Part shown: piece after piece, positions 14,896 through 21,313 of the stretch
How the letters are laid out: each line of letters begins with the position of its first letter
How positions within the stretch are numbered: the first letter of the stretch is position 1
Assembly: GCA_003484395.1 (NCBI GenBank)
Contig: DNCV01000071.1
Span: 1-21,313, forward strand
Origin: Dehalococcoidia bacterium
GTDB lineage: Bacteria; Chloroflexota; Dehalococcoidia; GIF9; UBA5629
DNA length: 21,313 bases
Direction: 5' to 3'
Program-made: the position numbers and the translations under genes
Notes under the pieces: generated by a model
The model's database searches: none
What the model was told of the DNA's origin: nothing
The model's input: only the letters and a program-made list of their open reading frames with translations

Positions 14896-15234
14896 ATATT
14901 TTTTACTTAATTGCTGTTTACCGTACCATACCTTGTACTCAGATGCTAAAAATAATCGTACTTTCCTTCGTAATTCATGACCTTTTGGTGTATTCTGTGC
15001 TATTACACCATGACTAGCCATAATTGTTAGCCTTACTAATTCTCTTTTATTTGGTAATCTGCCATTATTCTTTTCAAACCTGTCGCATAATTCTTGCATT
15101 ACTTCACGTGATCGTCTTGCTATTCTAGGGCTTATTAGTAACCGTTTCTTTCGATGCTTCCTCTTATTTGTAAAGTACCATACAGCCAATATTGCTATTA
15201 AAGATATAGAGAATACGATTATTAAGGAGTCCAT
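14878..15234 (-). CDS. small basic membrane-anchored passenger protein, unknown function
   Basis: I do not recognise this 118-aa protein. It has one N-terminal membrane helix (about residues 3-21, LIIVFSISLIAILAVWYF) followed at once by a very basic stretch (KRKHRKKR), so the remaining 95 residues should face the cytoplasm. The rest is helical and basic (SREVMQELCDRFEKNNGRLP, KRELVRLTIMASHG). It starts five bases after the transposase stop codon with a G-rich sequence upstream, and its stop codon lies inside the left terminal repeat, so it belongs to the element. It could help transposition at the membrane or be an unrelated cargo gene. Confidence 0.62.
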   Translation of the reverse strand: MDSLIIVFSISLIAILAVWYFTNKRKHRKKRLLISPRIARRSREVMQELCDRFEKNNGRLPNKRELVRLTIMASHGVIAQNTPKGHELRRKVRLFLASEYKVWYGKQQLSKKYETTIS

Positions 15235-15239
15235 AATTT

Positions 15240-16304
15240 TTATCGCATCCCCTTTAACCTAACAATAGATAGTGAGGGCTGAATTTTACGTTGTTGCCGT
15301 TCTACTTGACGCTGTTTTATCTGTTGCCGTTTCAGTCTCTTTTTGACTGCATGTCTTTGTACCGATTGTCTAACCTTTAGTCGTAATTGTTGCCGTTTTG
15401 TTTGTTCAATCGTTAATGGCCTGAAAAATGATCCTGTGCTTTCTGGGGCAACTTGTTTTGTAACTACAATTTGTTTTTGCGGTGAAACTATATCATTCCA
15501 ATCTCTAATTGGAATGTTCAAACCCATAGCATGAACAGGCGGCGTATTGTTTAATGCTTCATGTTCTTTGAAAAAGTTATAGTGAATCAGCCATCCATCA
15601 GTTAATAATCTTGCAGTAGTCATATTCTTGAATGCTCTGACTACCTTAATTCTGTCTTTGAATGTACCATGAAAACGTTCTATTTTGTTTGTGCTGTTTT
15701 CAGTTACAAATGGTTTGCTTTGGATATGCTCTATCTGATCGCTTGTATACTTGATACCATCAATATATGATCGTAATTTGTCTGTGATAATAACTTTTGG
15801 TACTTTACCCGCTCTAACAATCGCCTGTTTTATCAATTCCTGTGCATCTTCTGTTGTTCGTGAAATTGAGATATGAGAAGCTAACAAATACCTCGTTTTA
15901 GCATCGATAATATCCCAAAACCATATATCACGTCTCCGAGTATGGACATCGATTCCTGTTTCGTCTGCTATCCAAACGTCGCCTACTTCTGGTTTGAAGT
16001 CCTTCGTTTTAGCGATAGCTTGTTTTGTGAATCTAGTTATCCATTTATAGATAGCTACTTCTGAATAATGTTTGCCTGTATCCTGTTGTACTTGCCTCTG
16101 AATAGCATCTAAAGACATGCCACCATAGTACATGCCAACAGCAGAAGCCACCACCTTTGAAGGTGTCCTCATTCGTGGTAACGAACCTTCAACAAACTTT
16201 CGTTTGCAATCTTTACAATAATATCTTTGCACTTCATTGTGAGTGCCAAACTTGATGATGTTTTCTGATTGACAATATTTACAGTTCATAATGACATAGC
16301 TCAA
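15240..16304 (-). CDS. IS6/IS240-like DDE transposase with zinc ribbon and basic tail
   Basis: This 354-aa protein catalyses movement of the element. The N-terminus is a zinc ribbon (C8-C11-C30-C33) followed by a helix-turn-helix-like region (about 50-95). The catalytic triad is D114 (VWIADETGID), D175 (VIITDKLRSY) and E209 (TNKIERFHGTFK), with 33 residues between the last two, as in IS6-type enzymes. Other family segments are WFWDIIDAKTRYLLASHIS and DGWLIHYNFFKEHEAL. The final 57 residues (298-354) are a Lys/Arg/Gln-rich, probably helical extension not usual in the family. The start overlaps the end of the upstream passenger gene by four bases (ATGT/TGA arrangement), which implies coupled translation. 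No frameshift or missing catalytic residue is seen, so it may be active. Confidence 0.9.
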   Translation of the reverse strand: MSYVIMNCKYCQSENIIKFGTHNEVQRYYCKDCKRKFVEGSLPRMRTPSKVVASAVGMYYGGMSLDAIQRQVQQDTGKHYSEVAIYKWITRFTKQAIAKTKDFKPEVGDVWIADETGIDVHTRRRDIWFWDIIDAKTRYLLASHISISRTTEDAQELIKQAIVRAGKVPKVIITDKLRSYIDGIKYTSDQIEHIQSKPFVTENSTNKIERFHGTFKDRIKVVRAFKNMTTARLLTDGWLIHYNFFKEHEALNNTPPVHAMGLNIPIRDWNDIVSPQKQIVVTKQVAPESTGSFFRPLTIEQTKRQQLRLKVRQSVQRHAVKKRLKRQQIKQRQVERQQRKIQPSLSIVRLKGMR

Positions 16305-17161
16305 CTCAAATATTTAGTAATGTCATTTACACTAGGTGGTTCGCTGCTTTCCCACATCTTGTTAAATGCTGCAAATACATCATCAAATAGAATGTCATAA
16401 GGTTTCCGCTTGAGCCAAATACTTGGTCTTTTAGGTAAATATGTATATGGGGCAAATATTCCTAAAAGAATCCATGAATCATCAGAATCCACAGCCGATC
16501 TAGGATTGCCTATGGTGATAGTGTTGCCAATTTGAAATTGATGCCAATGAATCTGTATTCGCCTATCAGGTTGAATGAATTGATCTGCATCCTGTTGTTT
16601 TCGCTTCTCTATTACAGACTTTGTTAGACCACATATATACGATATTAACTCTGCTTTCGTTTCAGTTACCGTATCGGCAAAACTATCAAAACACTTATTA
16701 TCAGGATGCGGTAAAATCAACTTCTCTATATTAGTCTTATCAAGATGATTTTCACTACGGAATTTAACTGGAGCATTCCAACATGCCCATATCTCATTGG
16801 CTTCATAAAGTTTTGTAGTTGGATGATATTTAGAAAGTTCTTCTCTAGTCGAATAGAACTTAAAACCGTCATTAATTACATCTAAATTCATATCTGTATT
16901 TTTAAGTTTACCTCTATCTTTTTCTGTTCCGTCATCATCTAACCACTGTTTAATTTTGGGGGCAAAAAACAAGGACAAAACTAACAAAAGTAAAAAGATA
17001 CCACCAAATAGGAATAATTGGTCATACCATTGCCAATCAGATACGAAATCACGAAACACAACTTTTAACAATGCAGTAACTCCCAATGAAGATAGTGTGT
17101 TCCATGTCTCAAGCCCTTTCCATCCCCAACGGAGAATATCCTTAATATCTTTTTTATCCAT
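16301..17161 (-). CDS. 286-aa membrane-anchored passenger protein, unknown function
   Basis: I do not recognise this protein. It has a strong membrane helix at about 49-66 (LFLFGGIFLLLLVLSLFF) and a weaker hydrophobic stretch near 23-36, so one or two membrane spans may precede a soluble domain of about 215 residues. That domain has a mixed fold, with an H-W-H motif (IQIHWHQFQIGN) and a C-terminal segment (DSWILLGIFAPYTYLP, KRPSIWLKRKPYDILFDDVF) rich in aromatic residues. It is the first gene of the element, beginning about 33 bases from the right terminal repeat, and overlaps the transposase start by four bases. A TTGCTA-N18-TAGAAT promoter-like pair lies in and beside the repeat. A defence or immunity role can be imagined but nothing in the sequence shows one. 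Confidence 0.65.
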   Translation of the reverse strand: MDKKDIKDILRWGWKGLETWNTLSSLGVTALLKVVFRDFVSDWQWYDQLFLFGGIFLLLLVLSLFFAPKIKQWLDDDGTEKDRGKLKNTDMNLDVINDGFKFYSTREELSKYHPTTKLYEANEIWACWNAPVKFRSENHLDKTNIEKLILPHPDNKCFDSFADTVTETKAELISYICGLTKSVIEKRKQQDADQFIQPDRRIQIHWHQFQIGNTITIGNPRSAVDSDDSWILLGIFAPYTYLPKRPSIWLKRKPYDILFDDVFAAFNKMWESSEPPSVNDITKYLS

Positions 17162-17167
17162 GTAGAT

Positions 17168-17197
17168 ATTCTACTCGCATATGATGTAAAATAGCAA
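17168..17197 (-). promoter_or_regulatory. possible element promoter inside the right terminal repeat
   Basis: On the minus strand TTGCTA (17197-17192) and TAGAAT (17173-17168) are 18 bp apart. The -10 ends six bases before the ATG of the 286-aa gene, so a transcript from here would be nearly leaderless. This is the best match found upstream of the element's gene set but is unproven. Confidence 0.35.
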
Positions 17198-17217
17198 CAA
17201 CCATAAGTTAACTTAAC
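17194..17217 (-). repeat. terminal inverted repeat, right end
   Basis: Read on the minus strand it begins GTTAAGTTAACT and continues ATGGTTGTT after a variable base, matching 14872-14895 at 22 of 24 positions. The outermost base on each side (14871 and 17218) does not pair. Confidence 0.88.
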
Positions 17218-17218
17218 G

Positions 17219-17226
17219 GACATTTT
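17219..17226 (+). repeat. target-site duplication, right copy
   Basis: GACATTTT directly follows the right end of the element and matches 14863-14870. On the minus strand its ATG still sits behind the original ribosome-binding site. Confidence 0.88.
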
Positions 17227-17235
17227 TATTCCTCC
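17221..17235 (-). promoter_or_regulatory. displaced ribosome-binding site and start codon of the interrupted gene
   Basis: On the minus strand GGAGG (17235-17231), seven bases, then ATG (17223-17221). Removing the element and one duplication joins this exactly to the coding sequence at 14867. At present, translation from this ATG runs into the right end of the element in a frame different from its first gene. Confidence 0.75.
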
Positions 17236-17815
17236 ATTTCATAAATGTGTTGTCTTCCTGACTATAATGTGACAGATACGCTTTGCCGAAAAAATTCTAA
17301 TCACACAGAGCGGGCATCATTTGACAATGACTTGAGAAAAAATTCTGTGTCCCGACAAGAAGAGTTTATCAGGAGATAACGAGAGAAGGAGGAATATCAA
17401 GCAGAATATAATAAAGCTGCTACGAGCCGCTGTTGCTGAGAGCAATGAAACAATTAAAGAACAGGTTGCTGTTTGAGTGGACGCTGTTTTTGCTTCTGAA
17501 GACCGCTGTCATGCTATCAGTGTTGACAAGGCCTCTGCGGACAAAATCAACCCGTTTTGATATCTGGTTATTGCAGGTAATGATACCCAAAGGGTGAACA
17601 GGCAAAATTACATTGCTATAACAACCATGAGAGCTATCGAGTTTATTGGAAGAATAAACTGCTCCGCTTAATACGACGGGTACAAAAACAGCAAGCAAGC
17701 ACAAACACAACAGTAAGCTGATGATCGGTTGCTTTTTATTCAATTTAAATAGACGAAGCCGCATCACCATCTTTTATCACCCACACTACAAGTATGGTCA
17801 TTTACGCCCTTTTCG
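17227..17815. other. intergenic stretch between the element and dnaE
   Basis: This 589-bp stretch holds the original upstream region of the interrupted gene (a TATAGT-like -10 near 17260 on the minus strand, without a convincing -35) and one weak minus-strand ORF, 17420-17770. A 7-bp inverted pair ACACAGA/TCTGTGT and two copies of AAAAAATTCT occur between about 17285 and 17350. A GGAGG at about 17389-17393 on the plus strand has no usable start codon behind it. No RNA gene or strong terminator is evident. Confidence 0.45.
17420..17770 (-). CDS. possible small secreted protein of 116 aa
   Basis: I do not recognise this protein. The N-terminus looks like a signal peptide: basic start (RLRLFKLNKKQ), hydrophobic core (PIISLLLCLCLLAVFVPVVL) and a small-residue region (SGAVYSS) that could be cut. 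The rest, about 80 residues, contains two or three cysteines (HGCYSN, ITCNNQ) and no known motif. Start choice is uncertain between ATG 17770 and ATG 17764, and neither has a clear ribosome-binding site. It lies 45 bp downstream of dnaE in the same direction. The signal-like N-terminus is the main argument for a real gene; a chance frame or a decayed gene is a serious alternative. Confidence 0.35.
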   Translation of the reverse strand: MVMRLRLFKLNKKQPIISLLLCLCLLAVFVPVVLSGAVYSSNKLDSSHGCYSNVILPVHPLGIITCNNQISKRVDFVRRGLVNTDSMTAVFRSKNSVHSNSNLFFNCFIALSNSGS

Positions 17816-20800
17816 TCAAGCCACCGTTACCACCTGCACCCCACCACTACCGATAATAGATTCCAGCTCACGAACAAGTTGAGGGCTGTAGCCAACGCTT
17901 GGTGATTCAAGACAAAAAGATTTCCCGTTGCTGACGATAACAAACTCCACGTTATCCCCACCCGGATATCGTTTCAACGTGGCAATCACTTTCCCCAACT
18001 GTGCGATATCATTTTCCTGATTTTCGCTTTGCCGGATGCTGATCTTCAAACTATGACGAGGGTGTGCTTTCGGCATTGGTTTTGTAATATTAGCAATACT
18101 TTTTGCCGCTTTATGATTTCCATTGTTATTTTCTATTCGTGTACTATAAAGACATGCCTTCTGGCAGGTAAGGCTTACTTTATCATCCCGCGACGATTTC
18201 ACTGCACCTTCAATGAGCACAACCTCTCCCTCTTTCCAGATATCTTTCGTTTGAGTATAGACATCATTCCATACCATGACCTCAATGCTGCCATCGAGAT
18301 CTTCGATAGTACCGATGAGAAACGGCTGCCCATTCTTGGTGGAAAGCAATCGGGCAGAATTAATGACACCGGCAACAATCACCTTCTGTCCGACCATATC
18401 CTCACTGATTTGTCCACAATGTGCAGTCGTCGTCGCATTCAATGACCCTGCAATCGCAGACAATGGATGCTCCGAGAAGTAAACGCCGGTCAACTCCTTT
18501 TCCCACTCCAGTCTGTCTTTGAAAGGAGTCTCGATCTTCTCCAGTTCGAGTTCGGGAAGCGATTTCTCTTCATTGTTGCCCATAAGATCGAACATGCTTG
18601 TTTGTCCTGATGATTTGAGCCGTTGCTCGTGCTGTGAAAGCGATAGTATCTGCCCAACCGCCAGCAGTAGCGAACCTCGTGGGGACAGGCTATCGAGGGC
18701 ACCTACTTTGATCAAACTTTCGAGAACTTTTCTATTCACGTTTTTCATATCAACGCGACGGCAGAAATCATCGATGGAGCTAAAAGCTCCGACCTCTTTT
18801 CGTGCTGCGACAATCGCAGCGATAGCCGCATCGCCAACATTTTTAACGGCACGAAGACCAAATCGGATAGCCTGAACACCCTCTCTGTTTTCAATAGAAA
18901 AATCAGCCTCACTGTAATTCACATCCGGGGGCAACGTGGTGATATTCAAGCGTCGGCACTCTGCAATGGCCGACTGTATTTTTTCGGTGGTCCCTGTATA
19001 TGTCGTTAGTAACGCTGTCATATATTCGACAGGATAATTCGCTTTCAGGTAAGCGGTCTGATATGCGAGCATTGCATAACTGAAAGCATGTGCTTTATTA
19101 AAAGCATAGCCGGCAAATGGTTCGATGAGGCCGAATATTTCGTTGGCAAGGCTTTCAGATAATCCCTTCTCTACCGCTCCGCTGATAAAATCCTGTTTCT
19201 GCTGCATCATGATATCTGCTTTTTTCTTGCCCATCGCCTTACGCAAAATATCTGCCTTGCCGAGACTGAATCCCGCAATCGTCTGTACGATTCGAAGCAC
19301 CTGATCCTGATATGTGATAATACCGTATGTCTCCTTGAGCAGTTCCTCAAGAGACGGATGCGGATATTTGACAGGTTTCTTCCCATATTTAGAATCGATG
19401 AATTCCGGGATATGCTCCATCGGACCTGGACGGTACAATGCGATAACGGCAGCAATATCGGTAAATATCGAAGGTTTCAATTCCCTGATGAATCGTCTCA
19501 TACCTGAACCTTCAAGCTGGAAAACACCTGTAGTCTCACCGGAAGCGAGCAGAGCAAACGTCCTGGGATCATCAAGGGGGATGTTTAATAAATCGACGTT
19601 TATATTTTTATGCTGTTGTATATTGTCCTTCGCTTTTGCAAGTATAGTCAGATTGGAGAGACCGAGAAAATCCATTTTGAGCAAACCGAGATGAGCCACA
19701 TTTTCCATGGAGAACTGAGTCATGGCGGCATTTTCATCCGATTCTTTTGTAGAACGTTGCAATGGTATGATGTTTGTCAATGGTTCCCCGGCAATAACGA
19801 TACCGGCAGCATGGGTACCGGCATTGCGGGACGTGCCCTCAAGTCTGCGGGCATTATCGATGAGATGCCGGACAATCTCATCTGCATCATAAATCTCTTT
19901 CAGTTCCTTATTCTCGGCAAGCGCTTCATCCAATGTGATATTAAGCTTCGAAGGGATGAGTCTGACAATCCTGTCAACGTCACTATAGGACATCCCCAGG
20001 GCTCTTCCCACATCGCGTAATGCGGCGCGCGCTCGAAGAGTACCAAAGGTTATGATCTGCGCCACATGATCCGCGCCATATTTCCTGTTGACGTATGCTA
20101 TCAACTCATCACGACGATCATCCTGAAAATCAAGATCGATATCAGGCATCTCGCGACGTTCGATATTTAAAAATCGTTCGAAGACCAATCCGAATCGCAA
20201 CGGGTCGATATCCGTCACACCGAGACAGTACAACGCCAGGCTGGCAGCGGCGCTACCCCGCACCCCGAACATGATATTTTGGCTTCTGGCAAAATTTGTA
20301 AGATCGAGAACGACGAGAAAATAATCAGCAAACCTGGTCTGGCGAATAACGTCCAATTCATAGTGCAGACGTTCCTCGATCTGCGATGTCGCCTGAGGAT
20401 ACCGCCTTTTCAATCCTTCACGGCAAAGCTCTGTCAGATATTCATCTGCCGTTTTCCCTTGCGGCACATCTACTTTCGGCATATGCGATTGACCGAAGGT
20501 AAAATCAAGGTTGCATAGCTCAGCGATTTTCATTGTATTCTCCAGAGCTTCGGGCAGATCGGCAAAAAGTTCCTTCATCTCATCAGGACTTTTCAGATAA
20601 AAGAAATCGCCCGCCATCTTCATCCGTTTCTCATCATTAACCGTCGTATTCGTTTGAATGCAGAGAAGCATATCCTGAAGGCTGGCGTCTTCGCGATTGA
20701 CATAGTGCACATCGTTGGTAGCAACGACAGGAATATCCAGACTCTCAGCAAGCATCATCAACCCTTTATTAATCTGTTCGAGCTCAGGAATGGGATGGCG

Positions 20801-21313
20801 TTGAATCTCCAGATAGAATTCAGGGAAAAGCTGCTTATACCACAGTGCCTCCGCTTTCGCATCATCAAATCTGTTTTCAAGGATAAGCCGTGGCAACTGC
20901 CCCTGTGCACAGCCGGAAAGGGCTATAAGCCCGGCATGATATAGAGTCAATAGCTCCTTATCCACTCTCGGTTTATAGTAAAAACCTTCAAGATGTGCCC
21001 GCGTTACCAGTTTAATGAGATTGCTGTATCCATGTTTGTCTTTCGCCAGTAGAGTAAGATGATAAGGAGATTTATCATTTGTGGTCTTGCTGTGCCGATC
21101 ATTCCTCGCAACATAGACCTCGCAACCGATGATAGGCTTTATACCTGCTCCCTTAGCCTCTTCATAGAAATCGATGACCCCATGCATCGTGCCATGGTCA
21201 GTGATCGCCAGACTGGTCATTCCCAATTCTTTGGCACGTCCGACAAGTTGTGGGATACGGCATAGACCGTCAAGCAGGCTGTATTCAGTATGAACGTGAA
21301 GATGGGTAAACAT
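17816..21313 (-). CDS. dnaE: DNA polymerase III alpha subunit
   Basis: DnaE is the replicative DNA polymerase catalytic subunit. The 1165-aa protein is full length: an N-terminal PHP domain (about 1-210; MFTHLHVHTEYSLLDG, AITDHGTMHGV, IIGCEVYVA, VATNDVHYV), a PolC-type palm with the catalytic aspartates in MPDIDLDFQDDRRDE, fingers with VIALYRPGPMEHIPEF and YGIITYQDQVLRI, the FAGYAFNKAHAFSYAMLAYQ region (split here by no break), a helix-hairpin-helix/tau-binding part, and a C-terminal OB fold (QKVIVAGVINSARLL, GSIEVMVWNDVY). The PHP histidines HLHVH are retained, so a metal-dependent activity there is possible. The start codon occupies the last three bases of the window, so its promoter is not visible. 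It is unrelated to the nitrogen genes. Confidence 0.96.
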   Translation of the reverse strand: MFTHLHVHTEYSLLDGLCRIPQLVGRAKELGMTSLAITDHGTMHGVIDFYEEAKGAGIKPIIGCEVYVARNDRHSKTTNDKSPYHLTLLAKDKHGYSNLIKLVTRAHLEGFYYKPRVDKELLTLYHAGLIALSGCAQGQLPRLILENRFDDAKAEALWYKQLFPEFYLEIQRHPIPELEQINKGLMMLAESLDIPVVATNDVHYVNREDASLQDMLLCIQTNTTVNDEKRMKMAGDFFYLKSPDEMKELFADLPEALENTMKIAELCNLDFTFGQSHMPKVDVPQGKTADEYLTELCREGLKRRYPQATSQIEERLHYELDVIRQTRFADYFLVVLDLTNFARSQNIMFGVRGSAAASLALYCLGVTDIDPLRFGLVFERFLNIERREMPDIDLDFQDDRRDELIAYVNRKYGADHVAQIITFGTLRARAALRDVGRALGMSYSDVDRIVRLIPSKLNITLDEALAENKELKEIYDADEIVRHLIDNARRLEGTSRNAGTHAAGIVIAGEPLTNIIPLQRSTKESDENAAMTQFSMENVAHLGLLKMDFLGLSNLTILAKAKDNIQQHKNINVDLLNIPLDDPRTFALLASGETTGVFQLEGSGMRRFIRELKPSIFTDIAAVIALYRPGPMEHIPEFIDSKYGKKPVKYPHPSLEELLKETYGIITYQDQVLRIVQTIAGFSLGKADILRKAMGKKKADIMMQQKQDFISGAVEKGLSESLANEIFGLIEPFAGYAFNKAHAFSYAMLAYQTAYLKANYPVEYMTALLTTYTGTTEKIQSAIAECRRLNITTLPPDVNYSEADFSIENREGVQAIRFGLRAVKNVGDAAIAAIVAARKEVGAFSSIDDFCRRVDMKNVNRKVLESLIKVGALDSLSPRGSLLLAVGQILSLSQHEQRLKSSGQTSMFDLMGNNEEKSLPELELEKIETPFKDRLEWEKELTGVYFSEHPLSAIAGSLNATTTAHCGQISEDMVGQKVIVAGVINSARLLSTKNGQPFLIGTIEDLDGSIEVMVWNDVYTQTKDIWKEGEVVLIEGAVKSSRDDKVSLTCQKACLYSTRIENNNGNHKAAKSIANITKPMPKAHPRHSLKISIRQSENQENDIAQLGKVIATLKRYPGGDNVEFVIVSNGKSFCLESPSVGYSPQLVRELESIIGSGGVQVVTVA

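Larger units (their letters stand above)
14871..17218 (-). mobile_element. 2348-bp IS6/IS240-like element with two passenger genes
   Basis: The boundaries are set by inverted ends (14872-14895 and 17194-17217, 22 of 24 positions identical) and by an 8-bp direct duplication GACATTTT on both sides (14863-14870 and 17219-17226). An 8-bp duplication is usual for IS6-family insertions. Three minus-strand genes fill the element: a 286-aa membrane-anchored protein, a DDE transposase and a 118-aa membrane-anchored protein, with overlaps or gaps of a few bases. The element is clearly AT-richer than the nitrogen genes and dnaE. IS6 elements are commonly shorter and have one gene, so the passengers make this an unusual compact transposon. 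Confidence 0.88.

Noticed and set aside
18029..18445. 138-codon plus-strand frame inside dnaE
   Set aside because: It is antisense to the conserved OB-fold region of dnaE and has no start signal or domain-like sequence.
1..21313. CRISPR array, prophage or toxin-antitoxin module
   Set aside because: No regularly spaced direct repeats, phage structural genes or recognisable toxin/antitoxin pairs were seen; the passenger proteins of the element lack evidence for such roles.

Overview
The window looks like a chromosomal segment of an anaerobic bacterium, most plausibly a Chloroflexota/Dehalococcoidia-type organism. That placement is inference: it rests on an archaeal-style split glutamate synthase, two NrpR (DUF128) nitrogen regulators, a GlnR-like response regulator and a DnaE-type replicative polymerase, and no phylogeny was run. 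Base composition is intermediate, except for a visibly AT-richer block at about 14.87-17.22 kb.

Region 1 (1-650) has tRNA-Gly(CCC), a small uncharacterised gene and tRNA-Lys(TTT). Each tRNA has a readable sigma70-type promoter and an encoded CCA end.

Region 2 (about 810-14240, all plus strand) is a nitrogen-assimilation island. A promoter with a strong palindrome (TATACGG-N10-CCGTATA) precedes genes for a four-cluster ferredoxin-like protein, HisH, an FAD/NAD(P)H oxidoreductase, a class II glutamine amidotransferase, HisF, the FMN/Fe-S synthase subunit of glutamate synthase, its GXGXG-domain subunit, NrpR copy 1 and an OmpR-type response regulator with a degenerate receiver. A second promoter region, carrying four GTAAC-like repeats at exact 11-bp spacing, then leads into glnA, glutamine-dependent NAD synthetase, NrpR copy 2 and a TetR regulator. 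A strong hairpin terminator ends the block. The enzymes make glutamine (GlnA), turn it into glutamate (split GOGAT with its own electron-input proteins) or spend it (HisHF, NadE). The regulators appear to combine an archaeal-type repressor (NrpR, 2-oxoglutarate-responsive in methanogens) with a bacterial GlnR-like activator.

Region 3 (14241-17218, minus strand) holds an uncharacterised gene whose ribosome-binding site has been split from its coding sequence by a 2348-bp insertion element. The element has about 24-bp terminal inverted repeats, an 8-bp target duplication (GACATTTT), an IS6/IS240-like DDE transposase with an N-terminal zinc ribbon and an unusual basic tail, and two membrane-anchored passenger proteins of unknown function.

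Region 4 (17219-21313, minus strand) has the displaced ribosome-binding site of the interrupted gene, a weakly supported small secreted-protein ORF and a complete dnaE (DNA polymerase III alpha) whose start codon is the last three bases of the window.
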